This document shows, in pieces, positions 19,331-29,119 of a DNA stretch of 64,000 nt. The notes beneath the pieces are model-generated. The model did no database searches. It was not told where the DNA came from and was given only the letters and a program-made list of their open reading frames with translations. This stretch comes from Puniceicoccales bacterium (GTDB lineage: Bacteria; Verrucomicrobiota; Verrucomicrobiia; Opitutales; UBA9783): assembly GCA_031278975.1 (NCBI GenBank), contig JAITJL010000010.1:1-64000 (forward strand), read 5' to 3'. Both the position numbers and the translations under genes were made by a program. Within the stretch, counting starts at the first letter, position 1. Each line of letters begins with the position of its first letter.

Positions 19331-20398
19331 TTAAATAGCAACATCGTCGGCAGACAATGGAGTGCCCCTTTCTAAGTCATGTTTTGCTTGTTTGCCCAAA
19401 ACTTGTTCCCAATGTCTAGGGGCTAAACCAAAAGCAGGGCGGATGATTTTTAAATTTTCCGTTGAAAAAATTTCTCCCTTTTCTATGCGTTTGCATACGT
19501 AGATGGAGCGTCTATATTTGAGGTGATAGGGATCGTTTTCTGGACTGATGGGTCCAATGACTGCTTCTCCGAGTTCTTTGTACAATTCTTTTGCGGCACA
19601 TACCATGGAACGAAATTCTTCTGGCTCCAGAGAAATTTTACTGTCCATTGTATCATCTTGACGCGTAAGTATAAGATGCTTTTCGATGAGACAGGCGCCT
19701 AGAGCAACGCTTCCAAGAACCATGTTGTGCGACAGAAAATGATCCGAAATACCTATGGGACAAGCGTACCTTTTTTGTAGTTGCAAGATGGCACGTAGAT
19801 TTAAACCTAGTTGACCTGTTGTATACGGGAAAATACATTTTAATAACATCCATTGCGTGCATCCGTGATTGCGTAACGTTTCAATAGCTTCTTCTATTTC
19901 TTCAGGTTTTGCTAATCCCGTGCTTAAAATAACCGGTTTTTCGGTGGATGCTACTTTTTTAAGTAATGGTAAATGGGTTATTTCAGAGGATGAAATTTTA
20001 TATACGGGTGGATGAATTGTTCTCTCCAAAAAATCAACGGATGTTTCATCAAAAGGAGTACTAAAGAGTGCAACATTTAACTTTTTTGCATAATCCGCTA
20101 AATCTTCGTGCCATTCCCATGGAATACAGTTGAGCTGATACAGATCGTATAAATATTGGACTTTCCCGAAGCTTTCAATTTTAAATTGATCATTTCTAAT
20201 GGGTAGAGTAAGCGTATCTGCCGTGTACGTTTGTAGTTTTACAGCGTCAGCCCCACCATCTTTTGCATGTTTTATGAGCCCTCTGGCATGTTCAATGCAT
20301 TGTTGATGATTGCTTGCTAGCTCTGCAACAAAATAAGGTTCATGCTGAGGTCCAATAGGGCGGCCAGAAATATTAAAGCAAGTTCTTTTTCTGATCAT
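19331..20398 (-). CDS. pseI: Pseudaminic acid synthase (NeuB family)
   Basis: Condenses a 6-deoxy-diacetamido-altrose with phosphoenolpyruvate to make pseudaminic acid, a sialic-acid-like sugar used on flagella, pili or surface polysaccharide. The NeuB barrel is recognised from FVAELASNHQQ, DAVKLQTYTADTLTL, STPFDETSVDFLE, KPVILSTGLA, GISDH and EKHLIL. A C-terminal SAF (antifreeze-like) domain ends in RGTPLS. ADTLTL, SLYDLY-like and STPFDETSVDFLE are typical of PseI rather than NeuB proper. The 355-aa length is normal. Its start overlaps the TPR gene, and a PglF/CapD dehydratase lies upstream on the same strand. Other Pse genes are not in the window. Confidence 0.82.
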   Translation of the reverse strand: MIRKRTCFNISGRPIGPQHEPYFVAELASNHQQCIEHARGLIKHAKDGGADAVKLQTYTADTLTLPIRNDQFKIESFGKVQYLYDLYQLNCIPWEWHEDLADYAKKLNVALFSTPFDETSVDFLERTIHPPVYKISSSEITHLPLLKKVASTEKPVILSTGLAKPEEIEEAIETLRNHGCTQWMLLKCIFPYTTGQLGLNLRAILQLQKRYACPIGISDHFLSHNMVLGSVALGACLIEKHLILTRQDDTMDSKISLEPEEFRSMVCAAKELYKELGEAVIGPISPENDPYHLKYRRSIYVCKRIEKGEIFSTENLKIIRPAFGLAPRHWEQVLGKQAKHDLERGTPLSADDVAI

Positions 20399-21038
20399 TG
20401 GAAGTGTCTACTATTTTTAAGATGTTGAGTTGGCTTAAAAAAGCATCGCCTTCCGGGAAGCGTGCTAATTCTTTGCAGTAGTCGTCAAAGGCTCTGGAAT
20501 CATTTTTTTGGTACGCTATGTAACCGAGCGCATAGAAAGCTTGTGCTCGTATGTAGTCAGAAGAACAACGGACTAGGTTGAGAAAAGTTTTTTCAGCTTC
20601 TTCTGCATTAAGTGCGTAAATGTTTGAAAATGCGTAACCTAATTGTGCTTGCTCCAAAAGTGGATAAACAATTAAATGTTGCATTGCTTTTTGATAGTAA
20701 TGAACGGCAGACAAATAATTTTTATGACTAAAATCATCATTTGCTTTTTCAAGGAAGGTAAACCCTTGCAACGATTTCAATCCTTGAGGTAACATTTTTT
20801 CTGCCCACTGCAACCGTTCAAATAGTGTTTTTTGCCGTTCGTATTGGGCAAGGTGATATTGGACTTGCTTCCTCTGACACCATTTCACCAACAAAAATGA
20901 AGTCCACGTGCACACGGCTACAACAGCTACGGAAGCTAAAATTTTCCAATAACGTTCTAACCATGCCCAAATTTTAAATTCTGTAGGTATATTTTCTTTT
21001 CCCTTAACCTCTTCAGAAATTTTCTGACTTTTCTTCAC
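20373..21038 (-). CDS. Membrane-anchored TPR-like protein (YfgM-like)
   Basis: A 221-aa protein with a basic cytosolic N-terminus, one transmembrane helix (about residues 30-50) and helical repeats of TPR type (for example EKANDDFSHKNYLSAVHYYQ and YIRAQAFYALGYIAYQK). The topology matches YfgM/ancillary SecYEG translocon-type TPR proteins, which act on the periplasmic side. It overlaps the pseI start by 26 nt. The overlap suggests co-expression but does not reveal a role in sugar synthesis. Confidence 0.65.
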   Translation of the reverse strand: MKKSQKISEEVKGKENIPTEFKIWAWLERYWKILASVAVVAVCTWTSFLLVKWCQRKQVQYHLAQYERQKTLFERLQWAEKMLPQGLKSLQGFTFLEKANDDFSHKNYLSAVHYYQKAMQHLIVYPLLEQAQLGYAFSNIYALNAEEAEKTFLNLVRCSSDYIRAQAFYALGYIAYQKNDSRAFDDYCKELARFPEGDAFLSQLNILKIVDTSNDQKKNLL

Positions 21039-21148
21039 GTTACAAACATAAAAATGTTTGTTTGGATAGTCAATCTTCTTGCGGTATTATTTTTGGTAAA
21101 CATCAGGCATGATACAAACTAAATACACAGATGATACATCTCTCTGTT

Positions 21149-22990
21149 TTACGCCTTAAAATTGGGGATTAATGTGCGTATGAATCGAATACCTTCTTCA
21201 TCGCTATTTAGTTTCTCTATCTCCTGCAAATGCCTATCTACTGTACGTACATATGGTAAATATTCCATAGGATCTTTCGTAAGCCATATGTGTTGATTGA
21301 TGGTTTTATCAAAGTGATCGGAATTGTAGACTAAATCTTCGTGCAGTTTTTCTCCTGGCCGAATACCTGTAAATATAATTTCGATGTCGATGCCTACGCG
21401 AAGGTTGTTAAGTTCGATCATTTTTTTGGCTACATCTAAGATTTTTACTGGATTTCCCATGTCTAAAATAAAAGTCTTCCCCGCAACCGATTCAAAGGAT
21501 GAAGCTTCCAAAATGAGTCCAACGGCTTCTGGAATGGTCATAAAGAAACGTGTCATTTGCGGGTGTGTTACCGTAATGGGACCTCCGCGTGCAATTTGTT
21601 CCTTAAAAATTGGTAATACGCTGCCTGCCGATCCTAAAACATTGCCAAATCTGACCGCCATAAATTGGGTTCGATTTTCAGTTTGATGCTGCAAAGCCAT
21701 GCAAAGCATTTCGGCAATTCGTTTGGATGCTCCCATGTTGTTAATGGGATTAATGGCTTTATCGGTGGAAATCAGTATAAATCTTTCTACTTCCATTTTA
21801 CTGGCTAATCTTGCCAGTATACCCGTGCCCAAAGTGTTATTTTTTAAAGCTACAAGCGATTGATTTTCTAATAATGGGACATGTTTGTAAGCAGCTGCGT
21901 GATAGATTAAATGAGGATGGTATTTTTGTAGGCAGCTTTCCACATCTCGGGGGTTACTTATATCTATTAAAATGGGTGTACAAGATAAGCCTTCACGCAG
22001 TAGATCTTGTTCGATTTTAAATAAATTGTATTCCGAATGGTCCATTAGAATAAGTTGACTTGGATGCTTAATGGCAATCTGTTTAGAAAGTTCTCGACCA
22101 ATAGAACCTCCGGCACCCGTAATGGCAACAACTCGGTTGGCAATGAATGTCGTACTCCGTTCTAAATTTAAGTGTATGGGTTTCCTTTCTAAGAAGTCTT
22201 CTACGTCTAACGTACGTAAGCGTGTTGCAAAAGCGTGTCCTTCAATGAATTCTCCAAAAGATGGGATTGTTAGAAGTTTCAAATTGAGTTCTTGAGCTAA
22301 TTGAGAGAGTTCGTTGAGTCGACTGATGGAAAGATTATGTGATGCGAGTACTATCCCTTCAATTTTGTAATACTCTTTACAATCTCGCAGGCGTTCGGGC
22401 GTTCCTAATACGGGAATTTCATGTAACGTTCTTCCATAGTATTTTGGATCATCATCCACCACCACCACGGGTGTCAAACCGTAGAATTGTTTACTCTTTA
22501 GTTCAGTGATAATATTAGACCCCACTTCATTGGTCCCAACGACAGCCACATTAATGGTTCCTGGACGGCCTATATTATGAGTTTTGTTAAAAATTCCACG
22601 GTTATTAATAATACGTAGACTGGTTCTAAAGAATAATATAAACAAAATCGAAAACAATAAATCTGCCAAAATAATTTCTCGAGAAGGGAGAAGTAGGCTT
22701 GGAACGCAAAATTTTGATAGGAGAAAAACAAAAGATATTATGGAAAAACAGCTCGCAATTTTGACCAAATCCGGCAAGCGAAAATAAGAAAAAATGCCCT
22801 TAAATTCGCCTACTAATATGAGCGTGATTATCTTTGTAGGAACTAACGTACAAATGTTATACCACATAACTTTTTGTACGGGTAGTGGAATTGAAAATTC
22901 GTACTTGAGGATATAAGCGAGTGCTATACTCGAAGCCAAACAAAAACTATAAGTACCTAGTTTTAAGCTATAAGTAAACAATTTTAACAT
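21149..22990 (-). CDS. Membrane-bound nucleoside-diphosphate-sugar 4,6-dehydratase/epimerase (PglF/CapD family)
   Basis: Short-chain-dehydrogenase-type enzyme that probably converts UDP-GlcNAc to a 4-keto-6-deoxy sugar, an early step toward modified sugars. An N-terminal block of four membrane helices precedes a CoA-binding-like domain (about 145-255) and the catalytic domain. The NAD motif is ITGAGGSIGRE (about 290-300), followed by STDKA. The active-site region is NMGASKR, where Met replaces the usual Tyr of the YxxxK pair, as in FlaA1/PglF-type 4,6-dehydratases. The frame can start at a TTG at 23011, but the ATG at 22990 (MLKLFTYS) gives a typical membrane start. It lies between rpsA and pseI; with PseI it may feed a pseudaminic acid or capsule pathway. 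Confidence 0.85.
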   Translation of the reverse strand: MLKLFTYSLKLGTYSFCLASSIALAYILKYEFSIPLPVQKVMWYNICTLVPTKIITLILVGEFKGIFSYFRLPDLVKIASCFSIISFVFLLSKFCVPSLLLPSREIILADLLFSILFILFFRTSLRIINNRGIFNKTHNIGRPGTINVAVVGTNEVGSNIITELKSKQFYGLTPVVVVDDDPKYYGRTLHEIPVLGTPERLRDCKEYYKIEGIVLASHNLSISRLNELSQLAQELNLKLLTIPSFGEFIEGHAFATRLRTLDVEDFLERKPIHLNLERSTTFIANRVVAITGAGGSIGRELSKQIAIKHPSQLILMDHSEYNLFKIEQDLLREGLSCTPILIDISNPRDVESCLQKYHPHLIYHAAAYKHVPLLENQSLVALKNNTLGTGILARLASKMEVERFILISTDKAINPINNMGASKRIAEMLCMALQHQTENRTQFMAVRFGNVLGSAGSVLPIFKEQIARGGPITVTHPQMTRFFMTIPEAVGLILEASSFESVAGKTFILDMGNPVKILDVAKKMIELNNLRVGIDIEIIFTGIRPGEKLHEDLVYNSDHFDKTINQHIWLTKDPMEYLPYVRTVDRHLQEIEKLNSDEEGIRFIRTLIPNFKA

Positions 22991-23047
22991 ACATGCCACG
23001 AGCTTATACAAAAGCCCTCAAACAGGAACATCTTTGTGTATATCACT

Positions 23048-24721
23048 TTATTCGGAGCGCTTGGCCTGCGTCGCTTGATCCAGCAAATCACCCAAATTTG
23101 TTAAATCTTGATTGGCTTCGATCGTATCGTATAACTTAATTTCCTCTGCCAAACGTGATTCGTCGTAAGTGGCGGCCTTAATGGATAAACCTAATCGACG
23201 CTCATCCTTATCAATTTTAATAACGCGCGCTTCCACAATGTCACCCACCTTGATAATATTCTTGAGTTTTTCGACATGTTCTTCACTCATTTGACTAATG
23301 TGTACAAGCCCATCAATGTCATTTTGGAGTTCAATAAATGCACCATATGAAGTAACTTTAGCCACTTTACCCGTGATGATATCACCAATCTTATACAATG
23401 TTTCGATACTGGCCCATGGATCTTCGCTTAATTGTTTAATACCCAATGAAATGCGTTGCTGAGAAGGATCTACTTCTAACACAATAGCGTCAACTTCATC
23501 TCCTTTTTTTAACATTTCACCCGGGTGATTGATTTTACGTGTCCAAGTCATGTCTGAAATGTGGACCATGCCATCAATACCTTCTTCTAATTCAACAAAT
23601 GCGCCATAGGTCGTTAAATTACGTACTTTACCGCGTACGTGTGCTCCAACTGGGTAGTTGTGTAGGACCATATCCCACGGGTTTTCTGACAACTGACGAA
23701 TGCCTAAAGAAATCTTTTGCTCATTTTTTTGAACATCGAGTATGACCGCTTCAACTTCGTCGCCTACGCGCAGTATTTCGCTGGGTTTATTAATGCGCTT
23801 TGTCCAAGAAAATTCTGTAATGTGAATGAGTCCTTCGACACCTTCCTCCAATTCAACAAAAGCGCCGTACGGAACCAAGTTAACCACTTTGCCGCAAACT
23901 TTGGAACCTACCGGATAACGTCTTTCAATTTGGTCCCATGGATTGGAATGCATCTGTTTGATGCCCAACGAAACGCGCTCTTTGTCGCGATCGATATCGG
24001 TAATCATCACTTCAACTTCTTCACCTACTTTAAGCATTTCATTGGGGTGAGAAATGCGTCCCCAGGTCATATCGGTGATGTGTAACAAGCCGTCCAGTCC
24101 ATCCAGATCAATGAAAGTTCCATAATCGGTGATGTTTTTGACAATACCTTTACGTATGGAACCCACTTCAATTTCTTTTAGTATTTGTTGACGTTTCTTT
24201 TGGCGTTGAGATTCAATTAATTCGCGGCGAGAAACAACAATGTTACGGCGTTCTTTATTAATTTTTACGATTTTTAAATCGAAAGTTTGACCTACGTATT
24301 GATCCAAATTTTTAGGAGCTTGAACATCGATTTGAGAGGCCGGCAAAAACGCATCTACACCGATGCTAACGATTAAGCCACCTTTGATTTTTCCTTTTAC
24401 ACGTCCGGAAACCTCTTCGCCTTCTTCACATTTTTCCAAAATGTTCTCCCAATTTTTTTGTTGTTGGGCTTTGTCGTACGATAAAACGGGACGGCCTTCT
24501 ATATTTTCAACACGCTCAACAAAGACTTCTACTTGTTCACCCACCGATAGCTCATCAAAATTTGGAAATTCATTGGCAGGGATAATCCCTTCCGTTTTAG
24601 CTCCAATGTTGACGGCAACTTCATTAGGTCGAATTTCAGAAATCGTACCTGTGACAATTGAATTTTGTTTTAGACATTTAAGTGAGTTTGCATCCAGCAA
24701 ACTATCCATGATTGTTGTCAT
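23048..24721 (-). CDS. rpsA: 30S ribosomal protein S1
   Basis: Recruits mRNA to the 30S subunit. The 557-aa chain is a chain of six S1 OB-fold domains, seen as repeated GAFVELEEGVEGLIHITE-like and IDGLVHISQMS motifs with the intervening KKGDEVDAIVLEVD-type strands. The length equals that of the six-domain form in E. coli. A functional six-domain S1 fits the weak Shine-Dalgarno use seen in the window, since S1 promotes initiation on such mRNAs; that link is inference. It heads a same-strand run with the dehydratase, TPR and pseI genes. Confidence 0.96.
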   Translation of the reverse strand: MTTIMDSLLDANSLKCLKQNSIVTGTISEIRPNEVAVNIGAKTEGIIPANEFPNFDELSVGEQVEVFVERVENIEGRPVLSYDKAQQQKNWENILEKCEEGEEVSGRVKGKIKGGLIVSIGVDAFLPASQIDVQAPKNLDQYVGQTFDLKIVKINKERRNIVVSRRELIESQRQKKRQQILKEIEVGSIRKGIVKNITDYGTFIDLDGLDGLLHITDMTWGRISHPNEMLKVGEEVEVMITDIDRDKERVSLGIKQMHSNPWDQIERRYPVGSKVCGKVVNLVPYGAFVELEEGVEGLIHITEFSWTKRINKPSEILRVGDEVEAVILDVQKNEQKISLGIRQLSENPWDMVLHNYPVGAHVRGKVRNLTTYGAFVELEEGIDGMVHISDMTWTRKINHPGEMLKKGDEVDAIVLEVDPSQQRISLGIKQLSEDPWASIETLYKIGDIITGKVAKVTSYGAFIELQNDIDGLVHISQMSEEHVEKLKNIIKVGDIVEARVIKIDKDERRLGLSIKAATYDESRLAEEIKLYDTIEANQDLTNLGDLLDQATQAKRSE

Positions 24722-24960
24722 AATTTATACTTATCTTCTACAAGGATTTTCCTCGTAAAAGGGTTAAGGGTTATACATTGATCTGTGCATGCTACCATGT
24801 GGTATATTATTGGATGAATCAATGCAAAAGTGTAAATAATTTAGTCTCATTGTTAGTTCAAAGATTTAATGGTAAAATACTTGTTTTTGGTTACGAATTC
24901 TCTATAATTATCAATGCGTTGGCATTGACATACGAAGTCCTCTTATGCCATACGTACCTT

Positions 24961-25446
24961 ATGGATAACAAAGAGGAGTCCGTTTATTGGATCAATGAAA
25001 ATGAAGATTCCGTATTGGTCAGAATCAAAGGGAGAGCTACCTATCTAAATTGTCCATCTCTGAATGAGTTTTTGCAAAAAAAACTTAAGGAAAATTGTGT
25101 TAAGTATTGTTTCTCATTTGAAGAGTGTAATGGTATCGATAGTACATGTCTTGGAATTTTAGCTGGATTAGCTCTAAAATTAAGAAATTTGGGAGGACTG
25201 TGCGTATTTAGCGGCTTAACCCCTAAGCTTTTAGAAACGGTTAAACTACTTGGGTTAGATTTGTGGGTTCACTTGGTCGAAGATATTACGCGTATAGAAC
25301 AAGTAGAATTCTGCTTAAAAAACGAGCAAAAATGGGGGGTACAATCCGAATTTTTGCTGAATGCTCACAAATTTTTGATGGAAATTAATGCACAAAATAG
25401 AGTTCGATTTCAAGATGTTGTACAATATTTGTCTTCACAAAAATGA
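24961..25446 (+). CDS. STAS-domain anti-anti-sigma-factor-like protein
   Basis: A 161-aa protein with a STAS fold, as in SpoIIAA/RsbV antagonists. Visible elements are the strand VLVRIKGRATYLNC, the helix-strand region CVKYCFSFEECNG, the phosphorylatable-serine position IDSTCLGILAGLA, and the closing LGGLCVFSGLTPKLLETVKLLGL. The frame extends to 24778, but the ATG at 24961 (MDNKEESVYW) is the sensible start. Its stop overlaps the start of the SpoIIE-type phosphatase (ATGA). The pair probably forms a partner-switch in which the phosphatase dephosphorylates the serine. No serine kinase partner (RsbW/SpoIIAB) is in the window. Confidence 0.8.
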   Translation: MDNKEESVYWINENEDSVLVRIKGRATYLNCPSLNEFLQKKLKENCVKYCFSFEECNGIDSTCLGILAGLALKLRNLGGLCVFSGLTPKLLETVKLLGLDLWVHLVEDITRIEQVEFCLKNEQKWGVQSEFLLNAHKFLMEINAQNRVRFQDVVQYLSSQK

Positions 25447-26861
25447 TTTCGGAAGTTGTGTATATTGTATTGGGAATTTTTTTGGGATGCATCGGGTTGA
25501 TGACGCTTTATTTAAAAGCTAGGTCGGCGTACTCAAAGCAAGAAGATATACGAGCTGAAAAAGAAAAAACAATTGTTTTAGAATTATTGCATGCATTCAT
25601 GCATGCAATAAGCCAAGGCGTTTCACAAAGACAGTTTTATCATTTAATATTGCACGGTAGTTTAGTAAGTACCGAAGGTATGAGTGCTTGTTTTTATGAA
25701 TACTTTCCGGATTCAAAGCAACTCAAAAAAGTTGCAAATGAAGGCTTATTCCCTCCTCTAAAGACAAAGATCCCCGATCATTTATCGCGTGCAGAAATTT
25801 TATCGTTGATACATCAAGGAGAAGTTTTTCATTACGGCGAAGGAATCGTAGGTGAAATTGCTCAAACGCTCTGTCCAGTTATTTTAGCAGCAGACAATAT
25901 CGATCGTTACGTCGTTCACCACTCGGATGCTACCTTAAGGATAAAAAATTTGTTAATTTTCCCCGTTTACTTTAGAAATGAGTTACTAGGTGTTTTGGCA
26001 GTTGCAAATTCGACGCGCGATGTCCCTTTTTCGAAAAGTACTTGTCATTTATTGGAATTAATTACTCAGCAGGCAGGTATTATGCTGCACAATGTTAAAT
26101 ATCTCAATTTTCAAATTGAAAAAAGTAAGTTAGATTTTGATTTAAAACTAGCAAGCCACGTGCAATCTTTTTTGCTGCCGTGTTCTAACCTTATAAAACT
26201 GTCTCATTGCGATTTCTTTGCTTACTGTAAATCGGCACAACAAATTGGGGGTGATTTTTATACCCTTTTCAAATTAGATGATGATCGTACTGCATTTGTT
26301 GTAGCCGACGTCGCGGGTAAAGGAATTGCCGCTTCTTTGTTAATGACAACCTGTGTTGCACATTTAAAGCATTGCACTTTTTTGTACAATTCACCCGCTG
26401 CCGTATTGAAAACAATGAATAAATATTTGTATGCTGAGACAAGTCAAGAAATGTTTGTTACGATGGTTTATTGTGTTTTAGATACCAGTCATCAAACTTT
26501 GAAAGTTTCGAGAGCGGGACATGAATGTCCTTTGTTAATTAAACCTGACTTGCCCATTCAAAGATTAATGCCTCAAGGGATTGGACTTGGAATGGTACCG
26601 AGTGAAATCTTTGATAATTTGATTGAGGAAGCGACTTACGATTTTAAACGTGGAGATACGTGCATTTTGTATACGGATGGTGTAACGGAAGCTTTAAATG
26701 CTCAAAACCAAGAGTTTTCACAGCAAAATTTGTTTAAGGTTGTAGATGAAAACAGAAGTAAACAGCCTAAAGAATTGGTTCAAAAAATTGTAGAGAGTGT
26801 AAAAGATTTTTCTGGATCAGATCGGTTATCAGACGATTTAACACTCGTTATTTTTCGTTAA
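25443..26861 (+). CDS. GAF-domain SpoIIE/RsbU-type serine phosphatase
   Basis: PP2C-family phosphatase of a partner-switching signalling pathway. One N-terminal transmembrane helix (about residues 4-22) is followed by a GAF-like sensor (about 40-215) and the SpoIIE catalytic domain (about 235-470). Metal-binding motifs are QQIGGDFYTL, FVVADVAGKGIAAS and LYTDGVTEA, ending in DRLSDDLTLVIF. It is coupled to the upstream STAS gene and convergent with nth, overlapping it by 24 nt. It probably senses a signal near the membrane and dephosphorylates the STAS protein. Confidence 0.9.
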   Translation: MISEVVYIVLGIFLGCIGLMTLYLKARSAYSKQEDIRAEKEKTIVLELLHAFMHAISQGVSQRQFYHLILHGSLVSTEGMSACFYEYFPDSKQLKKVANEGLFPPLKTKIPDHLSRAEILSLIHQGEVFHYGEGIVGEIAQTLCPVILAADNIDRYVVHHSDATLRIKNLLIFPVYFRNELLGVLAVANSTRDVPFSKSTCHLLELITQQAGIMLHNVKYLNFQIEKSKLDFDLKLASHVQSFLLPCSNLIKLSHCDFFAYCKSAQQIGGDFYTLFKLDDDRTAFVVADVAGKGIAASLLMTTCVAHLKHCTFLYNSPAAVLKTMNKYLYAETSQEMFVTMVYCVLDTSHQTLKVSRAGHECPLLIKPDLPIQRLMPQGIGLGMVPSEIFDNLIEEATYDFKRGDTCILYTDGVTEALNAQNQEFSQQNLFKVVDENRSKQPKELVQKIVESVKDFSGSDRLSDDLTLVIFR

Positions 26862-27473
26862 TTTTTGACAAATGGTGCACAAGTGTGTGTGCGTACATTG
26901 ATGGCGATTGCAGTATTCACGACCGTAATAAATCATCTGTAGGTGCAGTTTAAACCACGTGCATTGCGGGAAGAGTTTTTTCAAATCTTGTTCAATTTGC
27001 TTTACGGAATGTTTATTGGATAAGCCCCAACGAAGGGCAAGACGATGAATGTGCGTATCGACTGGAAATGTAGGTTGATGAAACGCGTGTCCTAGAACGA
27101 CAGAGGCCGTTTTATGTCCAATGCCTGGTAGACTTTCCAAATCTTCAAAGTTATTGGGAACCTGCCCATGGAACTGCTCACATAATATATGGGACAACTG
27201 CCAAATGTTGTTAGCTTTCGTACGAGAAAGACCACAAGGTTTTATTATGTTTTGAATCCTTGCAATTGGAAGTTGAATCATAGCTTGAGGTGTGGAAGCT
27301 TTTTGAAATAGAATGGGCGTCACTTTGTTAACTTGAGTATCTTTGCAGCGAGCCGAGAGTAGGGTAGCGATCAATAATTTAAAAGGCTGATCCACAAAAA
27401 GTAAACTTGCCTGTGGATTGGGATACAATTGATTGAGTACATCAAAGATGTATTGTTTTTTAAAAAAATGCAT
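26838..27473 (-). CDS. nth: Endonuclease III-type DNA glycosylase/AP lyase
   Basis: Base-excision repair enzyme removing oxidised pyrimidines. The HhH-GPD core is present: LPGIGHKTASVVLG carries the catalytic lysine and PVDTHIHRLALRWGL the catalytic aspartate. A C-terminal Cys cluster (CNRHQC, then HLCTIC, then a final Cys) should hold a 4Fe-4S centre. Its spacing differs from the usual Cx6Cx2Cx5C, so the cluster could be atypical or lost. The 211-aa length is normal. Confidence 0.9.
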   Translation of the reverse strand: MHFFKKQYIFDVLNQLYPNPQASLLFVDQPFKLLIATLLSARCKDTQVNKVTPILFQKASTPQAMIQLPIARIQNIIKPCGLSRTKANNIWQLSHILCEQFHGQVPNNFEDLESLPGIGHKTASVVLGHAFHQPTFPVDTHIHRLALRWGLSNKHSVKQIEQDLKKLFPQCTWFKLHLQMIYYGREYCNRHQCTHTHLCTICQKLTKNNEC

Positions 27474-27647
27474 AAAATTTGATGCACTGACGTCTGTTTT
27501 TATGGATTACGCGTGATCAATTCAGTGAAGCATAAATAAGAATGTCCAAAAAAATTAGAATAGACCGCACTTCTCCTGTCAATTTAACGAGACCTCCACA
27601 AGTTTGAATTGGACAATTACGTAGTCAAGAAAATTTTTGCCTGCAAC

Positions 27648-28688
27648 TCACAAATGCACTGGGTATTCAGCCGAAAGTTGTCCGCAGGCAGCTTGTATAG
27701 ATTTGCCAAACGACTGACGTATGGTCGCCATGATACGACGTTGTTTTAACTGTTTTTGGAATCGCAATACAACGGATTTATGAGTTTCTTGAACTTTTGA
27801 ATGAGCGATAGGATGAAAGGGGATTAAATTTACATGATACAGATGTCTTAGTGGACCACGCGCTTCAAAAATAGACTCCAATGCTTCCAGATCTTGCAGT
27901 CTGTTATTAATGCCGTCCATCACCATGTAAGCCAAATAAATTTTACGGTTTGTTAATTTTACCCTTTCATCGAGAGCTTCAAAAATATCTTCTAAAGGAT
28001 AATGTTGTGCAGTTGGCATCCATCGTTCTCGCAAAGTTTGATTTGGGAAATGAAGGGAAAACGTAAGCGTTACTTGGGGATAAAGTTGCGTCAATTTTCT
28101 AATGCCTGGAACAATGCCGACGGTTGAAATACTTAATTTATAAGGACTTAGTCGAAATTCGTCGGTGGCCGTAAAATGGTGGATAATTTCAAAAATATGC
28201 GGATTGAGTAACGCTTCTCCCATGCCCATAAGGGTAATACGATCTATAGGTGTGGTGGTTTTTGATACGTATAACGCTTGGCCTAAAATTTCTTCGATCG
28301 TCAAGTTCCGTTGAATACCTATCTTTCCCGTTGCACAAAAAGCACATTGGCATACACATCCGACTTGCGTTGAGATGCACAAAGACTTAAGTCCTTCTTG
28401 AAACTGCATGTATACACTTTCAATTCTTTCTCCGTCTTGCAATTCGAATAGGTATTTACTGGCTTGCGTATCTTTTTGAACGCTCAGTAATCGTAAAGGT
28501 AAAAGGTTGTCCCCAAAGGCTGAAATGAGTTTTTTGCGCAATATGAGTGGAAGTGTCGTTAATTCATGAAAGGTTAAATAGGGTTCTCTAAACAAAGCTT
28601 GTTGCAACTGTTTACACCGAAAACTGGGTTCCTTTTGCTGTTTTAAAAAATCCTTTAACGCATCAAAACTAAACCTCTGCAATTGCAT
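27648..28688 (-). CDS. rlmN: Dual-specificity 23S rRNA/tRNA adenine C2-methyltransferase
   Basis: Radical SAM enzyme that methylates A2503 of 23S rRNA and A37 of tRNAs. The radical SAM motif is QVGCVCQCAFCATG (Cx3Cx2C, residues 111, 115 and 118 from this start). The GMGEALLN motif follows and the conserved C-terminal cysteine lies in QAACGQL. The frame is open to 28817, but the ATG at 28688 (MQLQRFSF) gives 346 aa, the family length. A TATAAA lies exactly 6 nt before it, so the message may be leaderless. Confidence 0.93.
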   Translation of the reverse strand: MQLQRFSFDALKDFLKQQKEPSFRCKQLQQALFREPYLTFHELTTLPLILRKKLISAFGDNLLPLRLLSVQKDTQASKYLFELQDGERIESVYMQFQEGLKSLCISTQVGCVCQCAFCATGKIGIQRNLTIEEILGQALYVSKTTTPIDRITLMGMGEALLNPHIFEIIHHFTATDEFRLSPYKLSISTVGIVPGIRKLTQLYPQVTLTFSLHFPNQTLRERWMPTAQHYPLEDIFEALDERVKLTNRKIYLAYMVMDGINNRLQDLEALESIFEARGPLRHLYHVNLIPFHPIAHSKVQETHKSVVLRFQKQLKQRRIMATIRQSFGKSIQAACGQLSAEYPVHL

Positions 28689-29119
28689 GAATCTTTTATA
28701 CAATATTGTACCCTTTATTAGAGCAATATTTTTGCACAAATATAAGAGGGTGCTATAAAATGGATGCAGCTTTTCGGAAAATAAATACGTGCACATCCAG
28801 TCATCCCTTGGTCCCATTTCTATTTTGAAACTGTGGATAACAAAATGAACTTTACCGCTTTTAATTCGGAAATATTGCTGCTGTGGTTAAAATATAACGA
28901 CAACAAAAGCGTCATCGCCTACTTAAGCCTCCTTCAAAGTAGAAAAACACCTCTCGTTGACTAATTTTTTTGTAAAAAGGCCTTTAAAGTGAAGCATTAC
29001 GCCCGTATTTCACTTAGCCGAATAGATTATAACCCAAGGTTAATATGAACAAACCTAACTCAAATATCTTTTGTTTCATTAAAAGTACAGGATATCTGTA
29101 AAGTTAGCAGACTGTCAAG
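28689..29119. other. Intergenic region between rlmN and the DUF502 gene
   Basis: About 430 bases with no credible ORF. On the minus strand the rlmN end carries TACAAT and TATAAA -10-like elements, the second 6 nt before the ATG. The remainder is AT-rich and I saw no tRNA-like cloverleaf or strong terminator. Confidence 0.4.
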
